Positions 23,738 to 36,190 of a DNA stretch of 64,000 nucleotides are shown here, piece by piece. Source of the stretch: Sipunculus nudus (Eukaryota; Annelida; Sipuncula; Golfingiida; Sipunculidae); contig CM049309.1 of the NCBI GenBank assembly GCA_026874595.1, positions 23,503,033-23,567,032 of the forward strand, written 5' to 3'. Under the pieces are notes generated by a model that saw only the letters and a program-made list of their open reading frames with translations, was not told where the DNA came from and ran no database searches. Within the stretch, counting starts at the first letter, position 1. The number at the start of each line of letters is the position of its first letter. The position numbers and the translations under genes were made by a program.

Positions 23738-23871
23738 TTAAATGGCTCCTCCCCCTCCGCGAGCGTTAATATCCATGTATTTGAAGCTGAGGTTTCTTTC
23801 AAGGCAACCAAGGTGTGTGATATCTTCTGGCTTCAAGATTGTTTTCTTATCCCTTACAATCATAGCATATT
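23738..23871 (-). CDS. Candidate terminal coding exon, possibly alternative
   Basis: On the minus strand, CTTGTTAAAACACACAG is followed by two bases completing a codon, 43 sense codons and TAA at 23738-23740. The peptide starts YAMIVRDKKTILKPEDITHL and ends FKYMDINARGGGGAI. It enters in the same phase as the exon at 20972-21043, so both could be spliced from the same upstream donor, giving alternative carboxy termini. The pyrimidine tract is interrupted and no polyadenylation signal is obvious close by. No domain is recognised. Confidence 0.4.
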
Positions 23872-24704
23872 CTGTGTGTTTTAACAAGAAAACAAATTGC
23901 AAATTCAGATAAAATACAAGCCTCACAGGGTTTTCACAGATTAAAGTGCAACTTATGCGCACGAGTACATAAATATGACATTTTTCTTACCATTATGACA
24001 TTATCATGACTTTAATAAGATTCGTATATCTTGCTTATATATCTTGTATCTAAATGATATCTCCGAAATCCCGAGAACATGTATAGAAAGCAATTTGCGA
24101 GCGCATGCCTCCACCAACTTCTGGATCAATATTTAGATCATTAGAATGTAATTGATCCTCGACCACCATCTCCACCTTAAATAACATAGCAGTGACGTCA
24201 CTGCTGTCATTGCGACTACCTGATTCAGGATGACATCACTAAGGGTTAATTAGGCTAGATACGCTTCAAGGTCTACCCGTAAATTTATTGATCCACCTAA
24301 AAATGAAAGCACTTTTTCTGAATAAATATAGATTTTCAAGGGGTGTATTCTCAGGGAAATTTAGAAGTGAACAACAACGTAATTTAGCGTACTCTGTTCA
24401 ATATTAAAAGTACCCACCTAAAAAGCAAGCTGAAGGCAAAGGGATCAGGTGGAATATACACAAATATTCATACGAATAATTACACTATGTTGTTACAGTG
24501 CACCGTATGGTTTGCTTGCTGTATTATTGTTTCGAGGAAAACAGTACAATTCCACCCAAAACCATAATCTGAATTATTTGCAAGGCTGAATCATTTTTTT
24601 TTAATATTTTATAAACTTAAGTCAGATAAAAGGTTTTGTCATAGAATCGATTAAATAAGAAATGCATCTACGCATGTTTTATTTGGTTAGACTAGAACAG
24701 AAAT
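23872..24704. other. AT-rich spacer with a CRE-centred palindrome
   Basis: No gene signal. A perfect 18-bp palindrome centred on TGACGTCA lies at 24188-24205. Confidence 0.4.
24188..24205. promoter_or_regulatory. 18-bp perfect palindrome containing a CRE
   Basis: AGCAGTGACGTCACTGCT reads the same on both strands and contains the full CREB/ATF site TGACGTCA. Each half extends the CRE by AGCAG, more than factor binding requires. Confidence 0.4.
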
Positions 24705-25211
24705 CAGTGATGTAGCCGAGCCCACACCATCCGAGTCCGAGTACAAGTCCCAGTCCAGACCACTGGAATCCAAGTCCAAGTCCGAGTACTTGAGGTTCGA
24801 GTCAAAATCCATCTTCTTCGAATCCAGGTCATTTAGAACTCGAGTCCAACTCTACTACCAATATTTTTTATTAAAAAATAAAATGATATTTGAGATAATC
24901 ATGCAAATGTTATGTAAGTTTACAAGTGCCCTTTATTTGAAAGGTCAATTACGTTTAGCCCTTGATGCACAACTAAAACTTAATATGTATTTTTTTGTAA
25001 TATTCTTCAGTTGGTTCACCCATGTGCAAAACTTTATATAGTATGTGACATTTTTCTTTTCTACTGGACTCGAGATGGACACGGCCTGATTTTTCGAGTC
25101 CTTACATCCGAGTCCAAGTCCGAGTCCAGGACCCTTGAGTCCAAGCCCGAGTCCTTAAAAGTGGACTCGAGTCCAGACTCGAGTCCAAGTCCGGATTCTC
25201 CAACATCACTG
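24705..25211. mobile_element. hAT-like non-autonomous element with GAGTCC subterminal repeats
   Basis: The two ends are exact inverted copies (CAGTGATGT at 24705 and ACATCACTG ending at 25211, extendable by AT on each side to 11 bp). Both subterminal regions (24712-24855 and 25062-25195) carry many GAGTCC/AAGTCC hexamers, in places palindromic as GGACTCGAGTCC. The middle is AT-rich and non-coding. CAGTG ends with short subterminal repeats are typical of hAT MITEs. The expected 8-bp target duplication is degraded (ACAGAAAT versus ATAATAAT), so the superfamily is tentative. Confidence 0.7.
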
Positions 25212-25400
25212 ATAATAATATAGCAAAATGTTTGCAAGCTCATATCTAAGCCTGTTGTATGGCCTTTGTTTGAAGAATAAAATTAGATGTTTCACTGATG
25301 AAAAAATCAACAGATTTTCCACTCTAAGATTAGAACAAAACTTTAAATTTCATACCTGGTAATAACCAGGAATTACAACTGTATTTTTTTTCATTCACAG

Positions 25401-25475
25401 CTGCACAAATGGGATAAAATGCGCGTTCAAATGTACCCTGGAATAGGGCAATTCATACCACAGCCAGTTATATAA
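25401..25475 (+). CDS. Possible short terminal exon
   Basis: A strong acceptor (TTTTTTTTCATTCACAG, ending 25400) is followed by 24 open codons (LHKWDKMRVQMYPGIGQFIP then QPVI) and TAA. A second frame is also open for 14 codons with three cysteines, so the reading is not settled. No partner exon found. Confidence 0.22.
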   Translation: MHKWDKMRVQMYPGIGQFIPQPVI

Positions 25476-25849
25476 GGTGTGTAGTCTTGAAACTTTCACT
25501 AAAATATACAATTTATAATAGAATCGCCCCTACATATTACCATTTCTTTCTTTCTTAAAATTTCATAGAAATTTTATTCAGAACGTTTTGAGATATTGTG
25601 TGGACAAACACACACGTAAATAAAAATGGATGATCACATAATGTATTAAACCGTTGAGAAACTGACCAAGTATCTTCAAATGAAAGCGGAAATTGATCAT
25701 TTGTAAAGCATTGTCATTATCATATTCTATGCCAGGACATGAAAAAAAAGGAGATTCAGGTTAAGCATCCTGACATGTTTATAAAAAGAATAACCCCTAT
25801 GTTAGAAGTGACATTTGTATAATCTTAGATTCGTTAAACTCCCCCTGTG
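25476..25849. other. AT-rich spacer
   Basis: Nothing recognisable in this stretch. Confidence 0.4.
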
Positions 25850-26640
25850 GGCACACTCCCAATGTAAGAGAACAGTCTCGGGGTCTTCACAACATTTGTT
25901 TGGAGTCTTCAGGGACGCTGCAGGTTGTTGATGATGCCGGAGATGTCAACAAGTCGGCATAATTTCCGGGACCTGTTGGGTATCTTCTCAATTGAGCCAG
26001 ACACTTCTCGTGCCTCTCAATACCAGCATGCCGTCAAGGGTTTCCTGTATTGTTAATTCAACAACTTCCATGTGTACGTCGCCTGGATATCATACGATTA
26101 AGGTCGTTACCCGGTCCTATGGACATCTGTACTCGGCGCTCTGTATAATACCTCGTGTCGTAAGACCTTTTGTGTCCCGGCACGGGATAAAAAGCAAGGC
26201 TGTATTATGTGGATGGTATCTATGGGTACAGCGCCCCACCCAGTACGTTAAGGTCATTTCCATGAAGTTCTGTGAGAAGGCCCACCTGCCCGCTTCGTCC
26301 AGGTTTAGCCCGAGGACCATTACAGAAGAGATCCAATATATTTCCAGGGTTAACATAGGACCACGCCTTTCCATTACAACGACTACCCACTTGACCAAAT
26401 AGCTGGCCACGTCCGTGAAAGTTCGTGCCATAACGGCTACATCACAAAGTCTTTAATCATCTAAATGTGGACTTGAGCTGGACTAGGGGACCAACTAAAT
26501 CGGCCGGGGAAGAGGATTTCAAAGGCGTCCCCACCTGGAAACACCGAGTGCGGGAGAGTTAACGCGCAGGTAGTTGTCCGCAGGGCGTAAACCTTTCATC
26601 AGGACTTATGGCTCAAGCCGGGTCGGCTGAAGGACGCTGC
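25850..26640. other. Unexplained GC-richer block with open frames on both strands
   Basis: Base composition rises sharply against the AT-rich flanks. A plus frame is open at 25992-26402 and a minus frame at 26117-26431. The minus frame runs on through isolated stops at about 26116 and 26080 into a phrase reading DGMLVLRGTRSV. Codon choice looks natural in the minus frame, but I recognise no family and no splice sites bracket it. Options are a decayed gene, a long terminal exon with sequence changes, or a conserved non-coding block. Confidence 0.3.
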
Positions 26641-29600
26641 CTATACTTGTAAATAAATATTGGTTGTAACTTTAACATGAAAGAACAACAAGACCGCGCA
26701 AAACAGTTCTATGGACTCCAGGGATTTTTTAATTTTTAATTGACCTGTCAAGATAAACACGTGGAATTTTGTCAGTTGAAAGGAATTATGAAAAATGTCA
26801 CAATTCAAGTAATGGTGCAGAATAATCACACTCATTAAATAAACTTTATATGACACCATGATGAATGAGAATTTGTATTTTTCATACGCATAATTTTAAA
26901 AGACTCACTTTTATATCTTTGAATGGTTTAAGACAAAATCACCATTCAGCAACAAAACTATCGAGAACCTAGTGTTAATTCATCCCCTACACAAAAAATG
27001 ATCCGTAAAAAACAGTGGGAGCATCGGTTCCGTTAAATGTCAATATTTTTGTGTGGCTTAAACCCCCATCAAACAAACGAATGGTAATATTAAATAACAT
27101 TCTGTTTTAACGTATTTACTGATCTCTCAGACCTAAATGAAGAAATGTTTACTTTTGGAATTCTTCTCCGCGTGGTCTTCATTCTCAGTACATAATTAAT
27201 TACCGGCGTCTTCGGGACAACCTTCCAGTACGTACGGAGAGGTCAACCAGCAATATTTTCCAAGAGATATGACAAAGGAACTACAAAGAAGCGGCCGCCC
27301 GTAAATAATTACAGGAGAAACTAATATCAATTATCTTTTCTGGACTCCCCAAATCAAGAACAGTCTGGTGTCATTCTCTAGCGACTTCTTAATGCAGGGA
27401 TAATTAGGTTGTACGAGGGTAATTACATGCTGACCGAACAAAGCTTAACTCCGCTCCCTGTTCAGGCTTTTTACGCACATCTTCAGTTCTTTGAACGGTG
27501 ACAACTTCCTTATATTGAAGATTGACTGTGTTTTCCAAGATTCTATAGATTTTACTCAATTTATCGTTATATATGAGGTCAAAACACCCATCTCAATAAT
27601 GTTTATTTCAGTTTGTATTTTTTTTTCGAAAATGCTGAGCAATGAATCCCATAACTCGGCCATGTATAATATCGATTGCGATACCCCAGGACAGCTAGAA
27701 AATTAAGATTCTTTCTGTTTTTAACGATTTTCTTTGTTTAACATTAGAAGATCTTTAAAAAAAGTCGGACATAAACAGAAATATTGCAAATATTATTTTA
27801 TGAGGTATGTATTAAAAATAATAATCAGAAAAAAAGAAGACGACAAAAAAATCAAAACACCTAGGAGAAAAATATTAAATAAAAAAAATAAAATATTTGG
27901 TGTGAATGCAAAGAGAAGAAGCACATGCAAGGTATTTGAAAGGTAATTAATAATAATAATAAAAACTGTGAACAAGCATAAATCAAAACATATTTATCAG
28001 AAATTTCTGTTATCAACGGTGCAACAAGACAGAAACATGAATATTTGGTAATAAGTGATTTCAAAGTATATGAAATATAATGATTTCGCTTACGGGAAAA
28101 TGGTGGATAAAATTAAATCTGAAAAATAAAAAGGTTTGTTCTTATGTCAGGTTTCCTCTGGATAATAAGGATTTCATAAGGCCATCATGATCTCTGAGGC
28201 AGTGTACTTGAAAGCTTCGATCAAATATTTTTATTTAATTTAGATATGACAAGAATATTCAGTTTGAGGTCGAATTCAGTCGTATTAATGACCTTAAACT
28301 GAACTAAGATAAAGAAAACATTTTTATAATTGAACCAATGTCCTTTGAGATTTGATGCACAATTTATTTGATAAGTGTTTTAATGTCATATTATATATCA
28401 TACGGATTTTAAAAAAGCGTCTGATACAATGCATCGGGATATTTTACTTTTTCAAAAATGGTAAAGTTTAGACGAAGGAAAGGAATGGGAAAATGAAAAT
28501 GATGGGCAGGTAACTCCATTTGAAATCTAGGTTTTGATCTGTGTAGAAATATAAATTGAGAGCAGTGGTAGTTAGGGCGGCAAATTTATTATACAGATGA
28601 GTGATAAAACAGTTCAAAATAAAGTATCATAATAATAAATGGGTAATAGGTAGAGTTATATACATGATTTTGGACATGTCTAGGGTATATCTATGATGAT
28701 TCCTTTCATAATTGTATTCCTAAATAAAAAAAAAGAAAATCATTTATATGTTGATTTTCTGATGCAGTCTTTTGGAGCAAAACTAAAATGTACTGTTAAA
28801 TATGATAAACTGGGTGAGGATTAAAGTATCAAGTTTTTAAAGTGCTAAATGAATAATATTTTAATCTGGAAGTGAGGCATAGAAATTTCTTATAGAACAT
28901 TTTTAGTTTTGTGGATCTTAGGCACCCATTCTTCAATTCTATAATACTGTTTCAATGTTTTTGCATAATATAGGCTTTCTAACACTAATTATCCATATCA
29001 GATTTCACATAATATTATTTTGAGAATATCTGAGAGAACCAAAGGGAATTGAAAGAAGCCTATTAATCAAATCCTTACATTTATAATTGTGCGGAATGAC
29101 AGGTAGAAATGAGCAAAGAAAATACAGTCCCTTAAAGGTTAAGCATGAACTTTAAGAGATCGTTTCAGGTGATAACTATTTATGGATCTTAATTTTGATG
29201 GGCACCTGTTTTCTAAACAATGCTTGAAGAGAAAACTATGAGCCACAGTGCCAATGATTCAATCGTTTTTGCGAATTCTTATGCGAATCCTTGACCCCTA
29301 TTGCTTTAAAACGGTAAGTCGTTTAATGTAAAGCTTTCAAAGTTATCCATGTAAAACCTGCATATCTCAAAACTGGGTTTTATCTTATACCACAGCTGTT
29401 ACAATTTTTCTTTTCTTTCCTCATTTTATTATGATATTGTTATGCAGAAAAACAAAATTCCCCCATTGAAAAGTACCCCTGTATAAATATCCCTTAAGTA
29501 TTGCTTTGTATCCAGTGACAGAATGACTGATTGATTTTTGGATTAAATAAAGCTTCAGGAATTATGAATATGCAAATTTAATTTATTAAAACTTTCGTTT

Positions 29601-32200
29601 ATCCAAATGGAATGGAGAAGTACAGGCTTAGCCTCGAGATAGATCGCGTTTTAGAAAAAAAAACTTTTAATCTGTAGTGGCACTGCTGGCTTACCGATCA
29701 GTTCAGCAAATGAAATTTGTTTTGCTTCTAACAGCTGCTTTAAATTAATATTAAGAGTTAGCCGGATAAAGACTGTTCACCGCATGGAAAAGGCCATCTA
29801 ATATTGACCTATATGAACAAAGGACAGATATGGGCTTTTAATTACCATCGCCTGTTGCTGTGTATGGTAGGAGCCAGCTGGGAACCGTCACAGAAAGTAA
29901 ATCTAGGTGTCCAATTTTACTCAAGCGGTGCGAATACGGATGCGGATACAATTTTTTTTGTCCATTTATACGTAAGATTTTAGATCTTTCAAATCTTAAA
30001 AATGGCACCAAGCACATCGCGATTACATTCATTAAATTGCTGCAGCTTGCATAGTGATGGGGAAACAGAGCTAGACTTTTTGTAACTGATCTCCACCTAT
30101 CCAGCCCCCCCCCCCCCCCCCATGGTTCTAAACAGGTAGGTATTTCAACTGATCTAAGTTTTTTTTATTTATCTCTTACTGGTTTGGAAAGAATTATAGT
30201 TCTCTAAAACAGAAATTAAATTTGACCATTCCGTTTTTAAGTTTTCAAAGCCGAGCTGAAAATGTAATTAAAAAAGTAAGTTGTCTCCCTACCACTTTTA
30301 GATCAGAAGTAAATCGACATTGAAAATCTGAAAATTGTTTTGCCCTGTGACCTTAATTGGCTCATTGTTAGGTAAACGTGTCTTAAGCAAGAATTATTGA
30401 AATCGGGGAAAAAGTGACTGAATAAAAAAAAAAGAAGAAGAATATATGGTTAAACAAATTAAATTTGATAAAGACAAATTGTAAGTATGTCTTGGCATTT
30501 ACAACACTTTGATGCACGATTATTTTTTATGTGTTTTTCAATTAAATGAAATCAGATGGAACTGAGCTGTATTATATGCAATTAAGGTTCCATGTCCACC
30601 AGTGCTTGTCCGCAAACGTTTCCGTCCATAACGCTACATGGTCCGGTTTACAAAAACGTATCCACAGCCGCTTGCCGGACCACATCCTACAGCTTTACAT
30701 GTATGGTACTGTACTAACTACAGTCTGTCGTTGTAAATCGAACTGAAACTTTAACTTGAGGCAAATAAAGTGAATTTCTTTGAAATGCTTATTTTTTGAA
30801 TATATATAAGCTGTACATTGTAAAGAAAATACAGAAAACAAATAAAAACAGAGAAGGGGAGAGGGGATGCGCAAAATACTTTGAGAAAAACGAACTGAGC
30901 GAGATTCTTTGAGTCTCATCAAGCCACTTTTGTGCCGATTTTCCAGGCAACCCAATAATTGATTTAAACTATGCTGTGATTTCCCTCAGGCCTACCGTGT
31001 GAACCCGCTCCGTCGGGGTGTCACTGAATGCTGTACTCATTAACTCTTTTGAAGTGTTTGTAAAACGTTATAGGCGGGTGCAATTTTTGTTCGGTTTTTG
31101 TATGATCTAACGACACCCAGTGCCTTCAGGACAAGAAACCCGTTAAACCTAGATCATTATTATATTTTCTGTATGCGAACCTGGTGACAACAGATATGGA
31201 CATACTGAGATAAGCATACCGACCTTTGCATGTATACCTTAATTAACCCGGTACATTTTTTTAATAATTTCTAAAGCTCAACGCAGGCTTCCTACACAAA
31301 TGATTCCACTCGCAAAGACCCCACCCTTGGGCCCACTCATAAAACTTTAATTTGTTACATTTTCGAAATAGCAACTCACAATTTTTTTCGTATTCCGCCA
31401 ATCATATGTGTAGTTACAGCTTACAACATCCGTGTTTACTTCAAAATTCATTTTCTCTCCTTTGTTTGTTTGGTGAAATGGGCACACAACAAATCGTAAC
31501 ATAGACGGAATATTGTACTGCAATTAGCATCAGATTTACAACATTAATTCTCTACACACTAGTACTGGGTGAACCCTGAACGTTTCTTCAGATTGTTTCA
31601 GACCGAACTCGATATTCTTAATATTAAAGAATAATTTAACACTTCCATATCTTCCAACGTTTAATTTAGAAAATCATATCTGTTTCTATTTCCTATATGA
31701 ATGTTGTATATAATTTTTATATATTTGTTTGGTTCTATCTTTTATGTTTTGGTGGCGATCAAGGTAAGCTCTCTTAAGCCCTAGTACCCCAAGTACCCCA
31801 TTTACGCTATATATGCATGGATAAAACGACCCTGCTTGCACCAAAAACTCAAGTTTCTAGCCCAGCATGCACAGGGCCCAACACATAGTCTATTATCCTT
31901 CTATGTAAACACTTTTACCTATTAACAAATCGAAACATGCTTTCTTTCAGCCATGGTCGGATTTAGAGGAGGTGGGCATCCCCTCTTTTTCAACCTAAAA
32001 TATCTGGGAATGAGTTACGCTTAATATGGAAAAACAGCGCCAGAGTTCGTACCTTCCGCCATTGCCCCGCTATAGTTCTGCAAACGTGTGTTTAGGGTCA
32101 TAACTCGTCGAACTACCTTGTTGTAATTTAGATTTAAATTTATTTATTGAATTGCCACATATATAATTTGAATCTTAAAAATATTCCTGTTAGATCTAAC

Positions 32201-32266
<66 letters not shown>

Positions 32267-35200
32267 ATTGTTGTTGTTGGTCTCAAGATTTTAAAGTTAA
32301 GTCAAATTTTTCATATTTACATAAATTGCGAAACATCTCACATCTGTCAGTAAATATGCATCTATCGATAACATCATAAATTATATACAATATCTTCAAT
32401 TTTTTATTGCTATTCTTCATCATCCCTCCTACTTAAATTTCAATTATTAAATAATTTGACAATTAACAAATGCTTCTTTAATTTAAGCAGTCTGAAACTT
32501 CTTTTTTTTGCATCGATTAAAGGAAATAACGCCTTTTAGGTTAAAAGTTTTCAGACACATCTGCAAAATTTGATAGCTTTAAACCTGATAGAACGCGAGA
32601 AATACTCATCTGAAGATAGTGCAATCCAATGAAATACAGTTTTGAGAAAATGCCAAAAACTGTACGAGACGATCGAGTAATTTTGTTCTATTTGGCATAC
32701 TGATATGTGAAAGCAAGTGACAGAAGCATAACTTAAATCCACATTATTAGCTTATTTTGTTCCCATTTTTGTTTTTGCTCTTAATCTTTTTCATGTATAA
32801 AAAGGTGACCTTGATGCTAAATGTAATTATGTTTGTGTCAAGCTCAGAAGAAGGCAAACCTTAAGATATAAGGACAATAAAATCTACTAGCACGAAAGGC
32901 AGACATGTGGTCTTTTGCAAAGGGTGTTGAGTCTCCTCCCCTCCTTTTTTCTGAGATCCTTTGTTTCCCCCTGCTAGTTAATATCTCCATACGTACAGTG
33001 TCAGACCCCCCCCCCCCCCCCCACCAGGATGTCACACTCCTGCTACCACGCTGATTGTATTCCTCCAAAACAAGTCCGGGGACTCTCACATTCTGTTCAC
33101 GACTACTTTCTATCAGTGGCAGTCCGTGACGTAATCAGCTCTAAGCCGAGCTAACATGTTCTTTATACTTCCCTCCACCCAACATGGATGCAAGCCTTGT
33201 GTTATCTGCGATCACACAGGGATGAAACAAAAAGTCCTTTAAGTCACCAGCCAGTATCATTTAGTTTGATTAATAAATTTCTTTCAGCAAAGGTATTATG
33301 CGTATGTCCAGATGTTGGCGCATCGTTTATGAGCCCATCCTGACTAAATAACTTGATAAATTGGTATATATGTATTTATAAACATGTAGCGGTTTGAGCC
33401 ATGTGATGTTTAATAGTTATACACCAGATGTTGACCATATGTTGGTGTTTTATGCGGTAGATGTAATTTTGATCTGTTTCTGTGCCCTTCCCGGACTAAC
33501 AGTTGTTCTGGTCAAGGCTGCGGGTGCTCTGTGATGACGTTATCACGACTTGAGGGACCCTCTCTCTCTCAGTATATTGTATTTACCTGGTGATCATGAA
33601 TGGTCACCCGCGGACTGAATATAAATCAGGACGAGCCGTGTATAATTTACGTCCCTCCTTCTCACCATGAACCCTGTCTGATCATTATTCAGTTCCTCCA
33701 GGTTTGTTTTGCTCTCTCAGAAAACCTTAGAGTCCGTTAAGATTTAGGATGTGCACCTACTACTGTAACAGTTTCTATTTTTACCCTCCTTAAATTCGAT
33801 AAATTAACTTCCTTGCATGAAATAAATATAACCCTACGAATGTAAGTAATCTTTGTTCGCGACTGAGTTTAAATTTGTCAGGAAAGCACGGCTAACAAGT
33901 ATTTACAGTAATCACGTCCTTTTAATTGACAGTGTAGCCCTGTCAGTGATATTGTGATCACCGTTCTCAGCGTACACGCCGAAGTTTTTTTTTACTTTAG
34001 ATCTAAACAGACAAAACAAAGTATGGCGGCGGCAGATTCTAATTCATGAGAACATAGAAATCGATGTTTGTAACAAGACAGCGTAGCAAAGGGACTCCGG
34101 CCGCTGTCGCTGCGGAAATGATTAAACTTGACGTTTGAAAGAGTTCTTCGTCCGCCTTTGATCAAAAGCCTCTGTCTTAACACAGTCCATTATCATTAAA
34201 CAAAATCTGAAGTTTAAGTGCTTTACTGACTTGAAGAGCTTGTCCCCTTTTGCACTACATAGAGAATACACAGGGACTTTGATCACACCAGGGATGCAAA
34301 TCGTACAATCGTTACTAATCAAGCTTGTCGTTCGCGCATGCCCAATTTAATGCTTAATCAATTGTCTCTGGAAGATCCCAACCAACATGGCGACGAAAAG
34401 CTGACGGTAGACATTTAGACTGTGATTCACAAAAAAAAAACGCAAGCTTTTTTTTTAATGCACACACATGTGAGAATGGGAGATAGGTTTGAGATCCTGG
34501 AACTACTCGACCCACATAATTATATGTCCCTCGAGAGGCAAAGGTATTATGTTTTCCTCCAGGTTCGTTTGTCTGTTGGTTGATTCGTCTGTTGGTAACT
34601 TTACGCCATGAACGGAGTAATGAACAGAAAATAGTAAAATTTTCCAGGAGTAAGGGAAACACACAAAGAACAATCAATTAATTTTTGGAGATAATCTGGG
34701 TTACCATAAATTGTTCATTCATTCAAGGCGTTTCATAATGATTTAAGTCGCCCATTGATAGGAATTAGGGCCAGTGCTTGCTTTGCCAGTCACTAGGATA
34801 ACCCGTGTTACTGAAGTATGGCACTGCATGTGTATACGGATGAAAGTCTGATTCCGACGGGAGCTTGCAGACTTCGACTACCTGATCTAGTACAGATAAA
34901 TTCACTGGCCGAAAGTTTCAAGTTTCATGAATAGCACATGTTTTTTCCATTCTTTTCTCTGACACAGATGGCGGGATTGTAACATACACTTAAAATACCA
35001 TTCATTCATATGTGAAGAAACGTGTCCTAAGTCCGGTGCCTGCAGGACGCGTTTTTGGTGTGCAGGATGAGTGAGTGATGACCGATCCTGAAAGACGGAC
35101 GTCGCCATTATAGAGAGGCCGGCGACAGCTGCCCGCTCCAGGTAATAAAATCACTGGGTAAACAGGGCCCGGACAAACAGCCAGGACAAGCCAAAACAAC

Positions 35201-35604
35201 CAGTCGTTTACAGCATTGTGTTGTTAACTGACACTTTGTTGAGGAAACCCAGTTCTTCTAACAATAAACGTTCTAGAATATATATACCATGGCCATGAAA
35301 CCCTACCATGCACTTTCATGTACTACTCGATTTTTCTTTGTTTGTTTCTTGAGAATTAACAAGTCTATATTCTCACTCGCTAGTGCATGCACGACTGCCT
35401 GTTTAAAATGCGCATTTGCAAAGCAGGGGTATGAATTTCAAAGTGAGCAGTTATGGCAATGTTTTGAAGATTGATTAATTGATTTCGAGATCAGATAAGA
35501 GCAACATTACAATAAAATCTCATGTCCACAAAAGTTACATTCAGACACAGGCACTTGAATTGATATTAGTGTAGATTTCGGTTAAAGTTGTTACTTTTCT
35601 GGGT
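26641..35604. other. Long AT-rich gene desert
   Basis: About 9 kb without a supported gene. Contents: poly-C near 30105-30120 and 33007-33022; (TA)n at 32207-32259; many simple AT stretches at 27700-28900. Acceptor-like TGCTTTCTTTCAG ends near 31950 and is followed by 17-25 open codons depending on frame, with no partner exon. A start-like ATGGCGGCGGCAGATTC at 34023 runs into a stop after eight codons. Confidence 0.4.
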
Positions 35605-36190
35605 CATTTCCTTATAACTAATACTTGACCAGTCTCTCAAAGATCTTCATATAATTGAAATAAGGAGTAATCATTCAAGCATGATACGGGAGATTTCTTG
35701 GGAACTGGAATGATAATAGTTCGTTTGAAAGTATGCTCGTTCGCATGGACCATTCGAAAAAGTAAAGTGGAAATATAGGACAATTCATACGCGCAGGTTC
35801 TCAGATGAAGCGGTAGAATCCCATCAGGGCCAGCGGCCTTGCGCACGTCTAAACATGCAAACACCGTCTTTGTTTCCAGTTTCAATCACAAATGGGGGAA
35901 AAGTCATCACAGTGAGTTTTTGTAGCGGGCGTTTCACCCTGATCGAAACGGCCATAACATTTCTGTAATATTCTGTAATATTAGCAGCTCTACACTTGGC
36001 TCTGCAAGGTACGATTGCCATTATTCGCTCCATCAACTGCCTTGGATCATTCGTGGCTTGCAAGTCAGATTCTAATTTTTCTGCGTAACTCCCCTTAGCA
36101 AGCTTAATGGCGCGTTTAACCTCATACTTTGCGGTTTTAAACTGTCTTTGTCTCCATTCCAGTAACAGCAGTGACCATGGCAATATGAGT
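35605..36190 (-). pseudogene. Non-LTR retrotransposon ORF2 relic (reverse transcriptase)
   Basis: Minus strand. The first part (about 36160-35900) reads like the linker before the reverse transcriptase: KYEVKRAIKLAKGSYAEKLE, then DPRQLMERI. After a frameshift near 35850 comes the reverse transcriptase start, DVRKAAGPDGILPLHLRTCA, followed by IIIPVPKKSPVSCLNDY. A second frameshift leads to MKIFERLVK, where the match ends at about 35605. RKAAGPDG and IPVPKK...NDYRP are hallmarks of CR1/L2/Rex/Jockey-type LINEs. Endonuclease, the catalytic YADD box and the 3' end are absent, so this is a dead fragment. Confidence 0.85.

Noticed and set aside
26993-28064. Lysine-rich and phenylalanine-rich open frames
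   Set aside because: Composition follows the AT-rich DNA and no signals bracket them.
35002-35199. Minus frame with PVYPVILLPGAGSCRRPLYN
   Set aside because: Looks protein-like in part, but has no splice pair, no second exon and no recognised domain.
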